A stretch of 49,158 nucleotides of DNA from Stieleria magnilauensis (GTDB lineage: Bacteria > Planctomycetota > Planctomycetia > Pirellulales > Pirellulaceae), in assembly GCA_007753675.1 (NCBI GenBank), contig CP036432.1:6710975-6760132 (forward strand). The letters are read 5' to 3'. The notes below the pieces were generated by a model, which had not been told where the DNA came from, ran no database searches, and was given only the letters and a program-made list of their open reading frames with translations. Position 1 is the stretch's first letter. Every line of letters starts with the position of its first letter. The translations under genes and the position numbers were made by a program. Positions 1-7,992 of this stretch are shown here, piece by piece.

Positions 1-110
1 ACCATGGCGATTCCCAGTCAGAAAGGCAGTAAGTGTAAACTTACCTGCCAGGCGCAAAAATCGTGCCAAAACCGGGTTTTTGGGACCGCGCCACCCGATA
101 GGGTCCAGAA

Positions 111-217
111 TAGGTGGCATTGGGCTCACGCCACCGGCATCCACTCTGCCGGCCCTCCGGGCCTGAAGGGCTTCGCCTATCCGGCAAAATCAGGTACATA
201 GAAAACGTTAGAGTCAG
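111..217 (+). repeat. Dispersed repeat, left copy
   Basis: This stretch shares three conserved blocks with 48959-49046 read in reverse complement: a TAGGTGGCATTGGGCT block followed by ACGCCACCGGCA, a CCCTCCGGGC block, and a terminal block ACATAGAAAACGTTAGAGTC. The middle is diverged. The two copies therefore lie at opposite ends of the window in inverted orientation. The open frame over it looks spurious. Nothing else is recognised in bases 1-308. Confidence 0.8.
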
Positions 218-308
218 GAGATTTGAGATTTGAGATTGCCCAAATGCATTTCAACGAGATGCCTTGATCAGCCACCTCGATCTCTCCCTTCACCCGATCG
301 CCGCAGTT

Positions 309-452
309 CATCCGGCACCCATCATCCGGCACCCATCATCCGGCACCCATCATTCTGCCCCGTATCATTCTGCCCCCCCATCATTCTGCCTCCCATCGTC
401 TTGCCCCCATTGTCTTGCCCCCATTGTCTTGCCCCCATCACCCCGCCCGCAT
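309..452. repeat. Degenerate 14-16 bp tandem repeat, ten units
   Basis: Ten head-to-tail units are visible: three identical CATCCGGCACCCAT copies, then three CATTCTGCC-type units of 15, 16 and 15 bp, then 14-bp units of the kind TGTCTTGCCCCCAT and one CACCCCGCCCGCAT. Unit type drifts along the array, as expected for local duplication with divergence. It begins 10 bases beyond the stop of the minus-strand amidase gene, in its 3' region. It shows no terminator-like hairpin. Confidence 0.85.
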
Positions 453-461
453 CGTGAATGT

Positions 462-1421
462 TTACGTGAACAGTTTTGTTGCCGTTCCCTTGTGTTGATT
501 GACCTTGATGTCGTACTTGTTCTGCTTGCCGACCGCTGCCCATCGTTCGGCCGTTCCGGTGCTTTGCCAGGCGATCAATACCTGCCGCGTTTCGCGAAAC
601 CAATGCCCGAGGTTTTTCGCACCGGATTCAATTCGATCCGATGCCGCTTTTGGGGCTTTGGAGGTCCAACGCACGCGTCCGGATGTGTCGAAACGATAAT
701 ATTCCGTGCGACCAAAGTACTCGATCTTCCACCAGCCTTGAAAATGGTCGGCATCGTTGGCCACGCGGTCGCCGGCGGTGAAGTGGATCAACGTGTACGC
801 GTAGCGACCGTCTTTCAGCCACCACTCCTCGTTCTTGGGCAAGTGCTGATGGCGGCAGATGGTGTGGCAAGCGATCCGGCCGACGCCGCTGGAGTCGATG
901 CCCAGGAACAGCGTGCTGTGGGTGTAATCCGCCTTTCCGCCGTAGTCGCCCTGGGGATCAATATTGAAGTAAACGATCACGTCGCCTCCCTTAAACACTC
1001 CCAGGTCGATGATCTGCTGAGCGGCGGTGCGGGACAGTTTCATCCCCAGCGTCTTGACGTCCGATTGCGCCCGCAGTTTTTTGACGAGTTTCGGCACGGA
1101 CATCTCGTGGACGCTGACGTTGCCCGTTTTGAGACACTGGCAGATGTAGTGTGCACAGTCCGCCAAACCGTCCCAGCCGTGGATCAAGATTTCGTCACCG
1201 TTGGGTTTCTGGAAAACCGCAGACTCACCGACCATGTGACCATCACTGGAAAACTCGGGAACGAAGCGTGCTTCCCAACCGTCACTTTCCGGGGCCTTCA
1301 GTTCCTTGCGTTTTTGACTGATCCGGACTGCCTTGTCGCTCAACATGAAGTAGCCGTCGCTGCACGGCTTGTTCCAATATTTCGCGGCGTATTCCAGCGC
1401 CGCCGAACGATTCAGAGCCAT
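462..1421 (-). CDS. Amidase-domain (papain-fold) protein with C-terminal beta-rich domain
   Basis: A 319-residue protein. The N-terminus (NRSAALEYAAKYWN, residues 4-17) and the DCAHYICQCL segment (88-97) match the putative amidase domain family (amidase_6, NlpC/P60-like). C89 is the likely nucleophile, H168 in DYTHSTLF the likely base, and H186/H191 follow in a CHTICRH stretch. Such domains cleave amide bonds in peptides, often cell-wall peptides; the substrate here is unknown. Residues of about 228-319 form a separate Trp/Tyr-rich segment (WWKIEYFG, YYRFDTSGRVRWT, ATGT-like end) that I take for a small beta domain. No signal peptide is seen, so export, if any, uses another route. The start at 1421 is chosen because GGAG lies 8 bases upstream; an in-frame start at 1475 has no comparable site. 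It lies directly behind a sulfatase remnant on the same strand. Confidence 0.65.
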   Translation of the reverse strand: MALNRSAALEYAAKYWNKPCSDGYFMLSDKAVRISQKRKELKAPESDGWEARFVPEFSSDGHMVGESAVFQKPNGDEILIHGWDGLADCAHYICQCLKTGNVSVHEMSVPKLVKKLRAQSDVKTLGMKLSRTAAQQIIDLGVFKGGDVIVYFNIDPQGDYGGKADYTHSTLFLGIDSSGVGRIACHTICRHQHLPKNEEWWLKDGRYAYTLIHFTAGDRVANDADHFQGWWKIEYFGRTEYYRFDTSGRVRWTSKAPKAASDRIESGAKNLGHWFRETRQVLIAWQSTGTAERWAAVGKQNKYDIKVNQHKGTATKLFT

Positions 1422-1548
1422 TGTCGTTCTCCGTGTCGAGTGTTGAACATGCACGAACGTTTTCGGAAGCGTCACCCCCTTCTGTGATCGTCTCCAGTTG
1501 CGGAATGTTGTCTGATCCAGCGAAGGAATCGCAAACTTTTCGGTCGCT

Positions 1549-1565
1549 CGGCTGATTATCAGCCG
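1549..1565. repeat. Short hairpin repeat (CGGCTGAT/ATCAGCCG), copy 1
   Basis: CGGCTGAT-T-ATCAGCCG is a compact 8-bp hairpin, followed by TTTGACGCGAGCC. A related hairpin with a longer loop lies at 45942-45968 and is followed by the similar TTTGGCGCAACGGCC. The pair in the same orientation suggests one small dispersed element. This copy sits between the sulfatase remnant and the amidase gene. Confidence 0.5.
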
Positions 1566-1653
1566 TTTGACGCGAGCCTACGGGCCCTGCGCTGGTCAAA
1601 ACCTTTTCGATATAGCGGTATTGGGCGTAAGCCCCTCCCGAATGGCGGACACG

Positions 1654-2004
1654 TCCGCCGATGCGTTCAAACGTGACCGCATATTGGTCCGGCGTGTAGC
1701 GATAACCGTAATCGGGGGCCTCGTTGCGAATCATGTCGTAGATGCCATTTCGCTGCGGATAGCGACCGGTCAGCAGGCTCGCCCTGGACGGTGTGCACGC
1801 CGGCCAAGCGACATAGAAGTTCGTCAGCCGAGTCCCCTCCGTCGCGATCCGGTCCAGATTCGGTGTGATGATCCCATTACCGAGCACACCCAAGTCGTTG
1901 TATCCCTGGTCGTCGGAAACGATCAACAACACATTGGGCTGTTCTGCGAGAGCGATGTTGCCGAACAGGATTCCAGAGAGCAGCCATAAATACAGACGAT
2001 TCAT
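1654..2004 (-). pseudogene. Sulfatase, N-terminal remnant
   Basis: The frame opens with a signal peptide (MNRLYLWLLSGILFG) and a standard sulfatase N-terminus: PNVLLIVSDDQGYNDLG (metal-binding Asp pair), then CTPSRASLLTGRYPQ with the C-x-P-S-R signature whose Cys is matured to formylglycine. Homology stops after about 117 residues at FERIGG. The frame stays open but runs into repeat-like DNA (GGGCGTAAGCCCC-type block and the hairpin at 1549) and then into the leader of the amidase gene. A full sulfatase has roughly 450-550 residues, so the C-terminal metal and substrate residues are absent. ATG at 2004 is preferred to an upstream TTG. I infer loss of the 3' part by rearrangement or repeat insertion. 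Confidence 0.75.
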
Positions 2005-2244
2005 CTTCAAGTGATGCTTGTTGGGGAAGCGGGACGAAGGATTTCTTTTCGCGGAGGTCGTGTTACCGTTTTCGGATTGCGGTCAACGTTTTTCGTCGCG
2101 GCTTGTTTATAACCACCGCCCCGCCATGAGTCTTCGCTGCCGGCGACATTCCGTCTGAAAACCATCGGCGAATTGATCCACGGGGATTCATTTCAACACG
2201 CGGCGTGAGCCAGTGGCCAGTGTCGGGTTGCGAGGTCAACACGC

Positions 2245-2300
2245 GCCGGTCGCTGACGCTTCCCGCTGGGATGCCGGTCGCTGACGCGTCCCGCTGGGAT
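2245..2300. repeat. Two tandem 28-bp repeats in a 320-bp intergenic stretch
   Basis: Bases 2245-2272 and 2273-2300 are copies of one 28-bp unit starting GCCGGTCGCTGACGC and ending CCCGCTGGGAT, differing at a single base. They lie just beyond the stop of the DUF1501 gene (2324). The rest of 2005-2323, between that gene and the sulfatase remnant, holds nothing I recognise. Confidence 0.8.
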
Positions 2301-2323
2301 GTCGCTCGCGGGCGTCTCGCGTG

Positions 2324-3781
2324 TTACGCCAGGATCGGTTTGATCACGTGGCCGTGAACATCGGTCAGACGACGCTCGATGCCGTTGTGGTAATACGTCA
2401 GTCGCGTGTGATCGATGCCCAGCAGGTGCAGCGCGGTGGCATGCAGATCGTAGCTGTAGGTCGGGTTTTCGACCGCTTTGAAACCTAACTCGTCGGTTGC
2501 CCCAAATCCGATCCCTCCCCGGACACCGCCCCCGGCCAACCATGCCGTGAAGGCTCCGGCATTGTGGTCGCGCCCCAGGCCATTGCCCTGCGCCGCCGGC
2601 TGACGTCCGAATTCGGTCGTGCAGATGACCAACGTCTCGTCCAGCATGCCACGCTGTTTCAGGTCCTGCAGCAACGCCGAGGCGCCGCCGTCCAGAACGG
2701 CGCCCCAGTAGCCGTGGTCGCGGGGCAAGTCTTCGTGGCTGTCCCAATTGGGACGGATCTTCTTGGCCGTCGTGTTCTCGGCCCCACAATAGAGTTGGAC
2801 AAATCTCACGCCGCGCTCGACCAGTCGTCGCGCCAACAAGCACTGCCGTCCGAACGGACCGATGTCTGGATGATCGGTCTGGTAAAGGTTTCGCGTTGTT
2901 TGACTTTCCCGGCTCAGGTCGGTCGCTTCGGGAGCACTCAGCTGCAACCGGGCCGCCATTTCATACGCCTTGATCCGCGCGTCCAGCTCCGTGTCGCCGG
3001 GTCGGGTTTGGCGGTGCAGTTCATTCAACCGCTGCAGAAAACTCAACCCGGCTCGATCGCCGGCCGGCGAGACCTGGGCAAAGTCCTTGGGCGGAAACAG
3101 ATCGGCGATCGGGTGTTGTGGGTAGGTGGTGTCCAGCGTGGTCGCCTGATGTTGCGCCGGCAGGAACCCCGCACCCCAGTTGATGATCCCGCCGGGCGGC
3201 AGCCCGCGCGGATCGGGCAACACCACAAACGCAGGCAAATCCTCGGCTTCGCTGCCCAGGCCGTACGTCACCCAGGCACCCATGCTGGGAAAACCGGGCA
3301 ACGTGAATCCCGTATTCATCATGAAACAGGCCGGGCCATGCAGTGCCGTCTTGCTGTGCATGGAGTAAAGAAACGCCATGTCGTCGATGCAGGTGGCCAA
3401 CTGTGGAAACAGATCGCTCATCCACAGTCCGGACTGCCCGTGACGGCGGAATTTCCAGTGGCTGCCGCGACAGTTGCCCGGCTTGGACGCAAAGAATTGC
3501 AACTGACCATCGGGATCGAACGCCGATCCGTCGCGTTTGTCCAGTTCGGGTTTGTAGTCAAACGTGTCCACCTGACTCATCCCACCCGGACAGAAGATCT
3601 GGATGACACGCTTGGCCTTGGCCGCATGATGCAATTGACCGTGTCCTGCGCCGTGTCCTTCGCCGGCGAGCATGGCCGTCAGCGCCAGCGAGCCGATTCC
3701 ACCGGCCGCCGATTGCAAGAACTGGCGGCGCGAGTGGTTCGGAAGCCTTAAAATCGCGTCATGATTGGGGTCAATCGACAT
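2324..3781 (-). CDS. DUF1501 domain protein (twin-arginine exported)
   Basis: A 485-residue member of DUF1501, a sulfatase/alkaline-phosphatase-fold family very common in planctomycetes and of unproven reaction. HSRRQFLQSAAGG near residue 20 is a twin-arginine signal, implying folded export. Family landmarks include FCPGGMSQVDTFDYKP, the WDSHEDLPRDHGYWG region, ICTTEFGRQP, GRDHN and a YHNGIERRLTDVHG C-terminus. The start ATG at 3781 lies inside the end of the upstream cytochrome gene (stop at 3771-3773), so the two are probably translationally coupled; another ATG at 3793 would only add four residues. As in other planctomycetes, the gene is paired with a PSD1 cytochrome, and the pair is thought to act together at the cell envelope. 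Confidence 0.9.
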   Translation of the reverse strand: MSIDPNHDAILRLPNHSRRQFLQSAAGGIGSLALTAMLAGEGHGAGHGQLHHAAKAKRVIQIFCPGGMSQVDTFDYKPELDKRDGSAFDPDGQLQFFASKPGNCRGSHWKFRRHGQSGLWMSDLFPQLATCIDDMAFLYSMHSKTALHGPACFMMNTGFTLPGFPSMGAWVTYGLGSEAEDLPAFVVLPDPRGLPPGGIINWGAGFLPAQHQATTLDTTYPQHPIADLFPPKDFAQVSPAGDRAGLSFLQRLNELHRQTRPGDTELDARIKAYEMAARLQLSAPEATDLSRESQTTRNLYQTDHPDIGPFGRQCLLARRLVERGVRFVQLYCGAENTTAKKIRPNWDSHEDLPRDHGYWGAVLDGGASALLQDLKQRGMLDETLVICTTEFGRQPAAQGNGLGRDHNAGAFTAWLAGGGVRGGIGFGATDELGFKAVENPTYSYDLHATALHLLGIDHTRLTYYHNGIERRLTDVHGHVIKPILA

Positions 3782-6700
3782 ACACGAACTCATTCAAATT
3801 AAAAATCGATCGACACAGGGCGAACAAGCCTTGCCGATCAACAAACTCCGTCGCCCATCGGGCCTCCTGTTGCGACGGCTGCCGTCCCAGCGCGAGTGCG
3901 AAGGCGTGGTGAACCTGTGCCGCCGGGTCGCTTCCAGCCTCGCGGCCGATCCGCTCGGCAAAATAGCGAGCCTGCCGGAGCATGAAGTCGTTGTTGAACA
4001 GGGCCAGCGATTGCAGCGGGGTGGTGGTCGTGATCCGCTTCGGTGTCAGGTTGGCCGGATCGGGACAGTCGAGCGTGGTGAGGAATCGATCGGGGGTTGT
4101 CCGGACGATGTAACGATAGATGCTCCGTCGCCACAATTCCGGACGGTCGGCGGTGGTGTAAGTGTAGATGGGTGCGTAGGCATCCTGGTATTGAAAATCT
4201 TCGAATCCCGGTCCGCCGCGGCGATCGTTCAGTTTGCCGCTGACAAACAACACGGCGTCGCGAATCGCTTCCGCTTCGATGCGTTGGCGATTCTGTCGCC
4301 ACAGCAGTCGATTCTCGGCGTCAACATTGGCCGCCGGTTCGCGGTACCGGCTGGACTGTTTGTAGGTGTCGCTGGTCACGATCAATCGGTGCATGGCCTT
4401 GAGCGACCAGTCATGATGCAGCAATGCTTCGGCGAGCCAATCGAGCAGTTCGGGATGCGACGGACGACCTCCGCCGAAGCCAAAATCACTGGGCGTGTCG
4501 ACTAAACCTTGACCGAAATGCCAGTGCCAGAGTCGGTTGACGATGACGCGTCGCACAAGGGGATTGTCGATCGACGTGATCCATCGCGCCAGTGCCACCC
4601 GACGTTGCCCTTCGTCCGTCGCGATCGTCCCGAGTTCAGGATTTAACATCGCTAGAGCCGACAAGGCGGCCGGTGGCAGCACGTCACCGCTGGGGGTTTC
4701 CGGATTGCCGCGAATCAACAAACGCACCTCCGGCAAGCCTTTTTCGGCGACCACCCCATAAAATCGCGGCGGTGGGCCGAGTGCATCCAGTTCTGCTGTG
4801 ACCACGTTGCGTTTGCTGCGGAGCGTTTCGATGCGATCGACCTCGGCATCGGAGCGAGTCGGCGACGTTTTCGGGCGGATGCGCGGGTCACCGAAACCGA
4901 TCTGATCATGCCCGATTCCGTTGCCGCCGTCGGTCGAAACGAGTGTCAGAAAACGGACCTCCGGGGACAGCTCGATGTCGATGGGCTGTAAACCATCGTC
5001 GCGGCCGAGTTGTTTGAACTCCGCCACGATCTGTCCGTCGACAAAGACCCACACGTCGGCACGATGCGAACCGGAGGCCCCGAAGTAACCGAGTTGTGCG
5101 GTGAAGCGAAGCGGCGTTTCGGCACTCTTGCCGGCAGCGTCATCCGCCAGACTCTGGCGGATCGCGGAAAGGTCGAACGTGATCCCCGCGTTGGCATGCA
5201 ATCCCAGCAGGCTGTGACCGTCCTGGGTGAAATCGATTCCGTCGAGTGAGGGGGAATGCTGGCTGGCGACAGGACCGTTGCGAATCATGTCCCAGGCTTC
5301 GCCAGACGTCGTGGGCAAGCCGTTGAGGGTGATGCCCGTCGAGGAGACGGGAATCTTGGCCCGAGCCTCCTCGCCGTCGGGGACAAAGACGCCATCGACA
5401 AAAGTAAAGTCTGACGCGGCGAATCGATTGGTCACGACGTTGCCAAGTCTTCCAAAGTCGCGGGTCTGCACTTTGGCATTGCGGACGTCGATGCCCTGGC
5501 GAAACGCCCCGGTGCCGCTTCCGTTTCCACCGCCGACGATGTCGGCCAGGTCGAGTCCATCACCTTCAAGCCGGGCGAGTTCAAAGTCGATCTGGTTGCG
5601 ACGTCGGACCAATTGCTGCTTTGCCGATTCGTAGGCCTTCAGGGACGAATCGCTGACGACGCGTGCTTCTCGCCGCACGCCGGCGAAGACGGATTGCAAT
5701 TGGTAATATTCACGCTGCGAGATCGGGTCCAGCTTGTGATCGTGGCAGCGGGCACAATTGACCGTCATCGCCATGGTGGTGGTCATGACCTGCGTGGTCA
5801 TGTCATCCAAGTCCAGCACGCGAGCCGACCGGCGCAGTTGGTCGCTTTTGGTTTCGACTTGCCCGACATAGTCCCAGGGACCGGCGGACAGAAAGCCGGT
5901 CGCGATTACCGCCTGATCGTCGTCCGGCCACAAGACATCTCCCGCGATCTGTTCTTGAACAAAGCGGTCATACGGTTTGTCTTCGTTGAACGATTCGATC
6001 ACGTAGTCTCGATACCGCCAGGCGTTGTCGCGTCGCATGTCGCGTTCAAATCCATGCGTGTCCGCGTAGTGCGCCAGATCCAGCCAGTGCCGTGCGTACC
6101 GTTCGCCGTAATGGGGTGACGCCAACAATCGATCGACCAGTTTTTCATAAGCCATCGGGTCGGAATCCTGGACGAACGATTCCACGTCTCGCGGTGTCGG
6201 CGGCAATCCGATCAGATCGAACGTCACGCGTCGAATCAGCGTGCGGCGGTCGGCCGGCGGATTCATCTCAAGTTGTTTGTCGGCGAGCTTGGCGCGAATA
6301 AACGCGTCGATCGTGGCGGGGGAACGGGGCGCGTCGGAGATGTTCGAATCCGACGGCATACGTTTCGCGACACGCAGCGGTTGCAGCGACCACCATGTCT
6401 CATCCGCCTTGGATTGCTCTTTGACGACAACGTCGCTCGGCCACGCCGCCCCCTGAACGATCCATTGCCGAATCAATGCGACTTCGGCATCCGATAGCGG
6501 ATTTGACTCCTGGGGCATCGCAGCCGGTTGGCCATCGGTCGATGTGATCAATTCCAGCAGATAACTGCTTGCTGGGTCACCCGCGATGACGTACTCGTTC
6601 GCACGCAAATCGTCGCTCGTCGCCAACGAAAGTTCACCCTGGTTGTTGTTCGGCGAATGACACCGAATGCAGTGACGCTGCAGAATCGGCGCGACCTGCG

Positions 6701-6791
6701 ACTGAAAATCCAACGGTGAGTCAGCGCCGCGCAAGGAGGAACTCACCGCCAGCAACACCATCACGATCGCCGGCAGTCGAATCCGCAGCAT
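3771..6791 (-). CDS. PSD1 planctomycete cytochrome with NPCBM-like insert (PSCyt1-PSCyt2-DUF1553)
   Basis: A 1006-residue secreted protein. Residues 1-22 are a signal peptide. A c-type heme motif CIRCH lies at 41-45 in the PSCyt1 cytochrome domain; PSCyt2/DUF1549 follows (about 155-370) and carries a second motif, CARCHDHKLDP (C347-H350 region). From about 700 to the end is DUF1553. Between them, about 435-640, is an extra beta-rich domain with GASGSHRADVWVFVDGQ and LVSTDGGNGIGHDQIGFGD, which resembles NPCBM carbohydrate-binding modules. The role is unproven; covalent heme suggests electron transfer during oxidation of an extracellular compound. Start 6791 has GGAG 8 bases upstream and begins the signal peptide; 6821 would overlap the previous gene. 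The last codons overlap the DUF1501 start. Confidence 0.9.
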   Translation of the reverse strand: MLRIRLPAIVMVLLAVSSSLRGADSPLDFQSQVAPILQRHCIRCHSPNNNQGELSLATSDDLRANEYVIAGDPASSYLLELITSTDGQPAAMPQESNPLSDAEVALIRQWIVQGAAWPSDVVVKEQSKADETWWSLQPLRVAKRMPSDSNISDAPRSPATIDAFIRAKLADKQLEMNPPADRRTLIRRVTFDLIGLPPTPRDVESFVQDSDPMAYEKLVDRLLASPHYGERYARHWLDLAHYADTHGFERDMRRDNAWRYRDYVIESFNEDKPYDRFVQEQIAGDVLWPDDDQAVIATGFLSAGPWDYVGQVETKSDQLRRSARVLDLDDMTTQVMTTTMAMTVNCARCHDHKLDPISQREYYQLQSVFAGVRREARVVSDSSLKAYESAKQQLVRRRNQIDFELARLEGDGLDLADIVGGGNGSGTGAFRQGIDVRNAKVQTRDFGRLGNVVTNRFAASDFTFVDGVFVPDGEEARAKIPVSSTGITLNGLPTTSGEAWDMIRNGPVASQHSPSLDGIDFTQDGHSLLGLHANAGITFDLSAIRQSLADDAAGKSAETPLRFTAQLGYFGASGSHRADVWVFVDGQIVAEFKQLGRDDGLQPIDIELSPEVRFLTLVSTDGGNGIGHDQIGFGDPRIRPKTSPTRSDAEVDRIETLRSKRNVVTAELDALGPPPRFYGVVAEKGLPEVRLLIRGNPETPSGDVLPPAALSALAMLNPELGTIATDEGQRRVALARWITSIDNPLVRRVIVNRLWHWHFGQGLVDTPSDFGFGGGRPSHPELLDWLAEALLHHDWSLKAMHRLIVTSDTYKQSSRYREPAANVDAENRLLWRQNRQRIEAEAIRDAVLFVSGKLNDRRGGPGFEDFQYQDAYAPIYTYTTADRPELWRRSIYRYIVRTTPDRFLTTLDCPDPANLTPKRITTTTPLQSLALFNNDFMLRQARYFAERIGREAGSDPAAQVHHAFALALGRQPSQQEARWATEFVDRQGLFALCRSIFNLNEFVYVD

Positions 6792-6808
6792 CTTCTTCGC
6801 TCCAAAAA

Positions 6809-7966
6809 CTATCGCTGCCAATCGATCCGCGCCTTTCGGTTGGCCAAATCGACCCAGACCGATGCGTGTTCAAATTCGCGTGTGGCGGTCAATCCCTGCC
6901 ATGTGGCATCGGCCTTGGGAGGACCCAGCGGACGCTCCAGCTCCGGATACGAATCCAGCATGCCGTGGGAGTGGGTGTAGCCCCAGGAATAGCAGAAGTG
7001 CGATCCGGGTTGCGCGGCGACCAAGTAACACGCCAGCGGGAACGTGATCCGTTGTCGCGCAAGTTCCAACAGTTCGTCATGGGGGCGGTTCATCATGTCT
7101 CGATCCAGCCAGTTGAATCCCGGCCAACCTTTCAGGACAACAAACTTGCCCTTGGCAGCCGCGATCGCGATCGAGTCCAGGTCGGCCTTCAGATCTTCCG
7201 GCTCGGCGGTCTTGAACGCGCCGAAGTGTTCGATCATCACGCCGTCGATTCCGTCCCAATCCAGGATTTGGCGGAAATCCGTGGTCCGTATTCCGTTGAC
7301 CAGGACAATCTTGTCGGGGCCGAGTTTGCGTTTCGTCAGCCTGATCATTTCGCGGAGTCCGTGCACGACCGCGCAGGCCTTGGCGTCACCGACTTGCTGT
7401 GCCAGGCCGGGCGAAAGGGCTTGTGGCAGCGCGTCGATGAAGACACCGCCAAGTGGGGCTGAACGGTTGGCCGAGACGACGACATCGGACCACCACTTGC
7501 GAAACTCGGCGTTGGACGGATCCGGCCGCGGGGTACCGGAAGGGTGTTTGACGATTTCGCCGTCCGCCGTTCGCAGTGTCCACTCGGGGCGATAGGTCTC
7601 AAACGCCTCGTAGCCTGGCCAGTTGATGAAGGCGTTGAAATAAAACAACACCTTCGCATCGGGGTTGCGTGCCGTGATGCGTCTGGCCGTGTCTGCGATC
7701 CCCGCCTCGGTGCTGCCATGGACGCGAGCCCCGTGACTTTTTTCCAAACAGATCAACCGACTTCGACTGGCCACAAAGTTGATTTCCGAATCGGTCAAGT
7801 CCGTCGTTCGTTTTCCGAAGTGAAGGTTCAACGGCACGCGATCCCAGCTGAAACCGGGAACGGTAGCGACGGTAGCGGACGTTTCGGGGACCGGTTCCGT
7901 TGCGACGGTGATGGCCTGGGCCGAAACAATCAACATGGCGGCAAACAAACGGGCCGAGCGTTTCAT
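6809..7966 (-). CDS. Secreted putative glycoside hydrolase-like protein (GHL15-type)
   Basis: A 385-residue protein beginning with a signal peptide (MKRSARLFAAMLIVSAQAI). The body looks like a TIM barrel: KVLFYFNAFINW, EWTLRTADGEI, EFRKWWSDVV, GGVFIDALPQA, KIVLVNGIR, DGIDGVMIEHFGA, KFVVLKGWPGFNW. This order resembles the hypothetical glycosyl hydrolase group GHL15; the acids in FIDALP and MIEHFG are candidate catalytic or binding residues. The substrate cannot be told from sequence. ATG at 7966 is chosen because the signal peptide starts there; upstream codons in frame look non-coding. It follows the aldehyde dehydrogenase gene by 26 bases and precedes the cytochrome gene by 17, so the genes are probably co-transcribed. 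A sugar-related role fits the carbohydrate-binding insert in the next protein. Confidence 0.6.
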   Translation of the reverse strand: MKRSARLFAAMLIVSAQAITVATEPVPETSATVATVPGFSWDRVPLNLHFGKRTTDLTDSEINFVASRSRLICLEKSHGARVHGSTEAGIADTARRITARNPDAKVLFYFNAFINWPGYEAFETYRPEWTLRTADGEIVKHPSGTPRPDPSNAEFRKWWSDVVVSANRSAPLGGVFIDALPQALSPGLAQQVGDAKACAVVHGLREMIRLTKRKLGPDKIVLVNGIRTTDFRQILDWDGIDGVMIEHFGAFKTAEPEDLKADLDSIAIAAAKGKFVVLKGWPGFNWLDRDMMNRPHDELLELARQRITFPLACYLVAAQPGSHFCYSWGYTHSHGMLDSYPELERPLGPPKADATWQGLTATREFEHASVWVDLANRKARIDWQR

Positions 7967-7992
7967 CAGGTGGAGTCCGTTATCGCGGGAGA

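Noticed and set aside
4..201. Small plus-strand open frame at the window start
   Set aside because: It is covered by the dispersed repeat that recurs inverted at 48959-49046.
322..603. Minus-strand 93-codon frame rich in Met/Gly/Gln
   Set aside because: Half of it is translated tandem repeat and the rest overlaps the end of the amidase gene in another frame.
264..1487. Long plus-strand open frame of about 400 codons
   Set aside because: It lies opposite the amidase gene and begins in the 14-bp tandem repeat; its residues show no domain, while the minus strand has clear catalytic motifs and a ribosome-binding site.
2564..3751. Long plus-strand open frame opposite the DUF1501 gene
   Set aside because: Antisense shadow caused by GC-rich third positions; the minus-strand frame has all DUF1501 landmarks.
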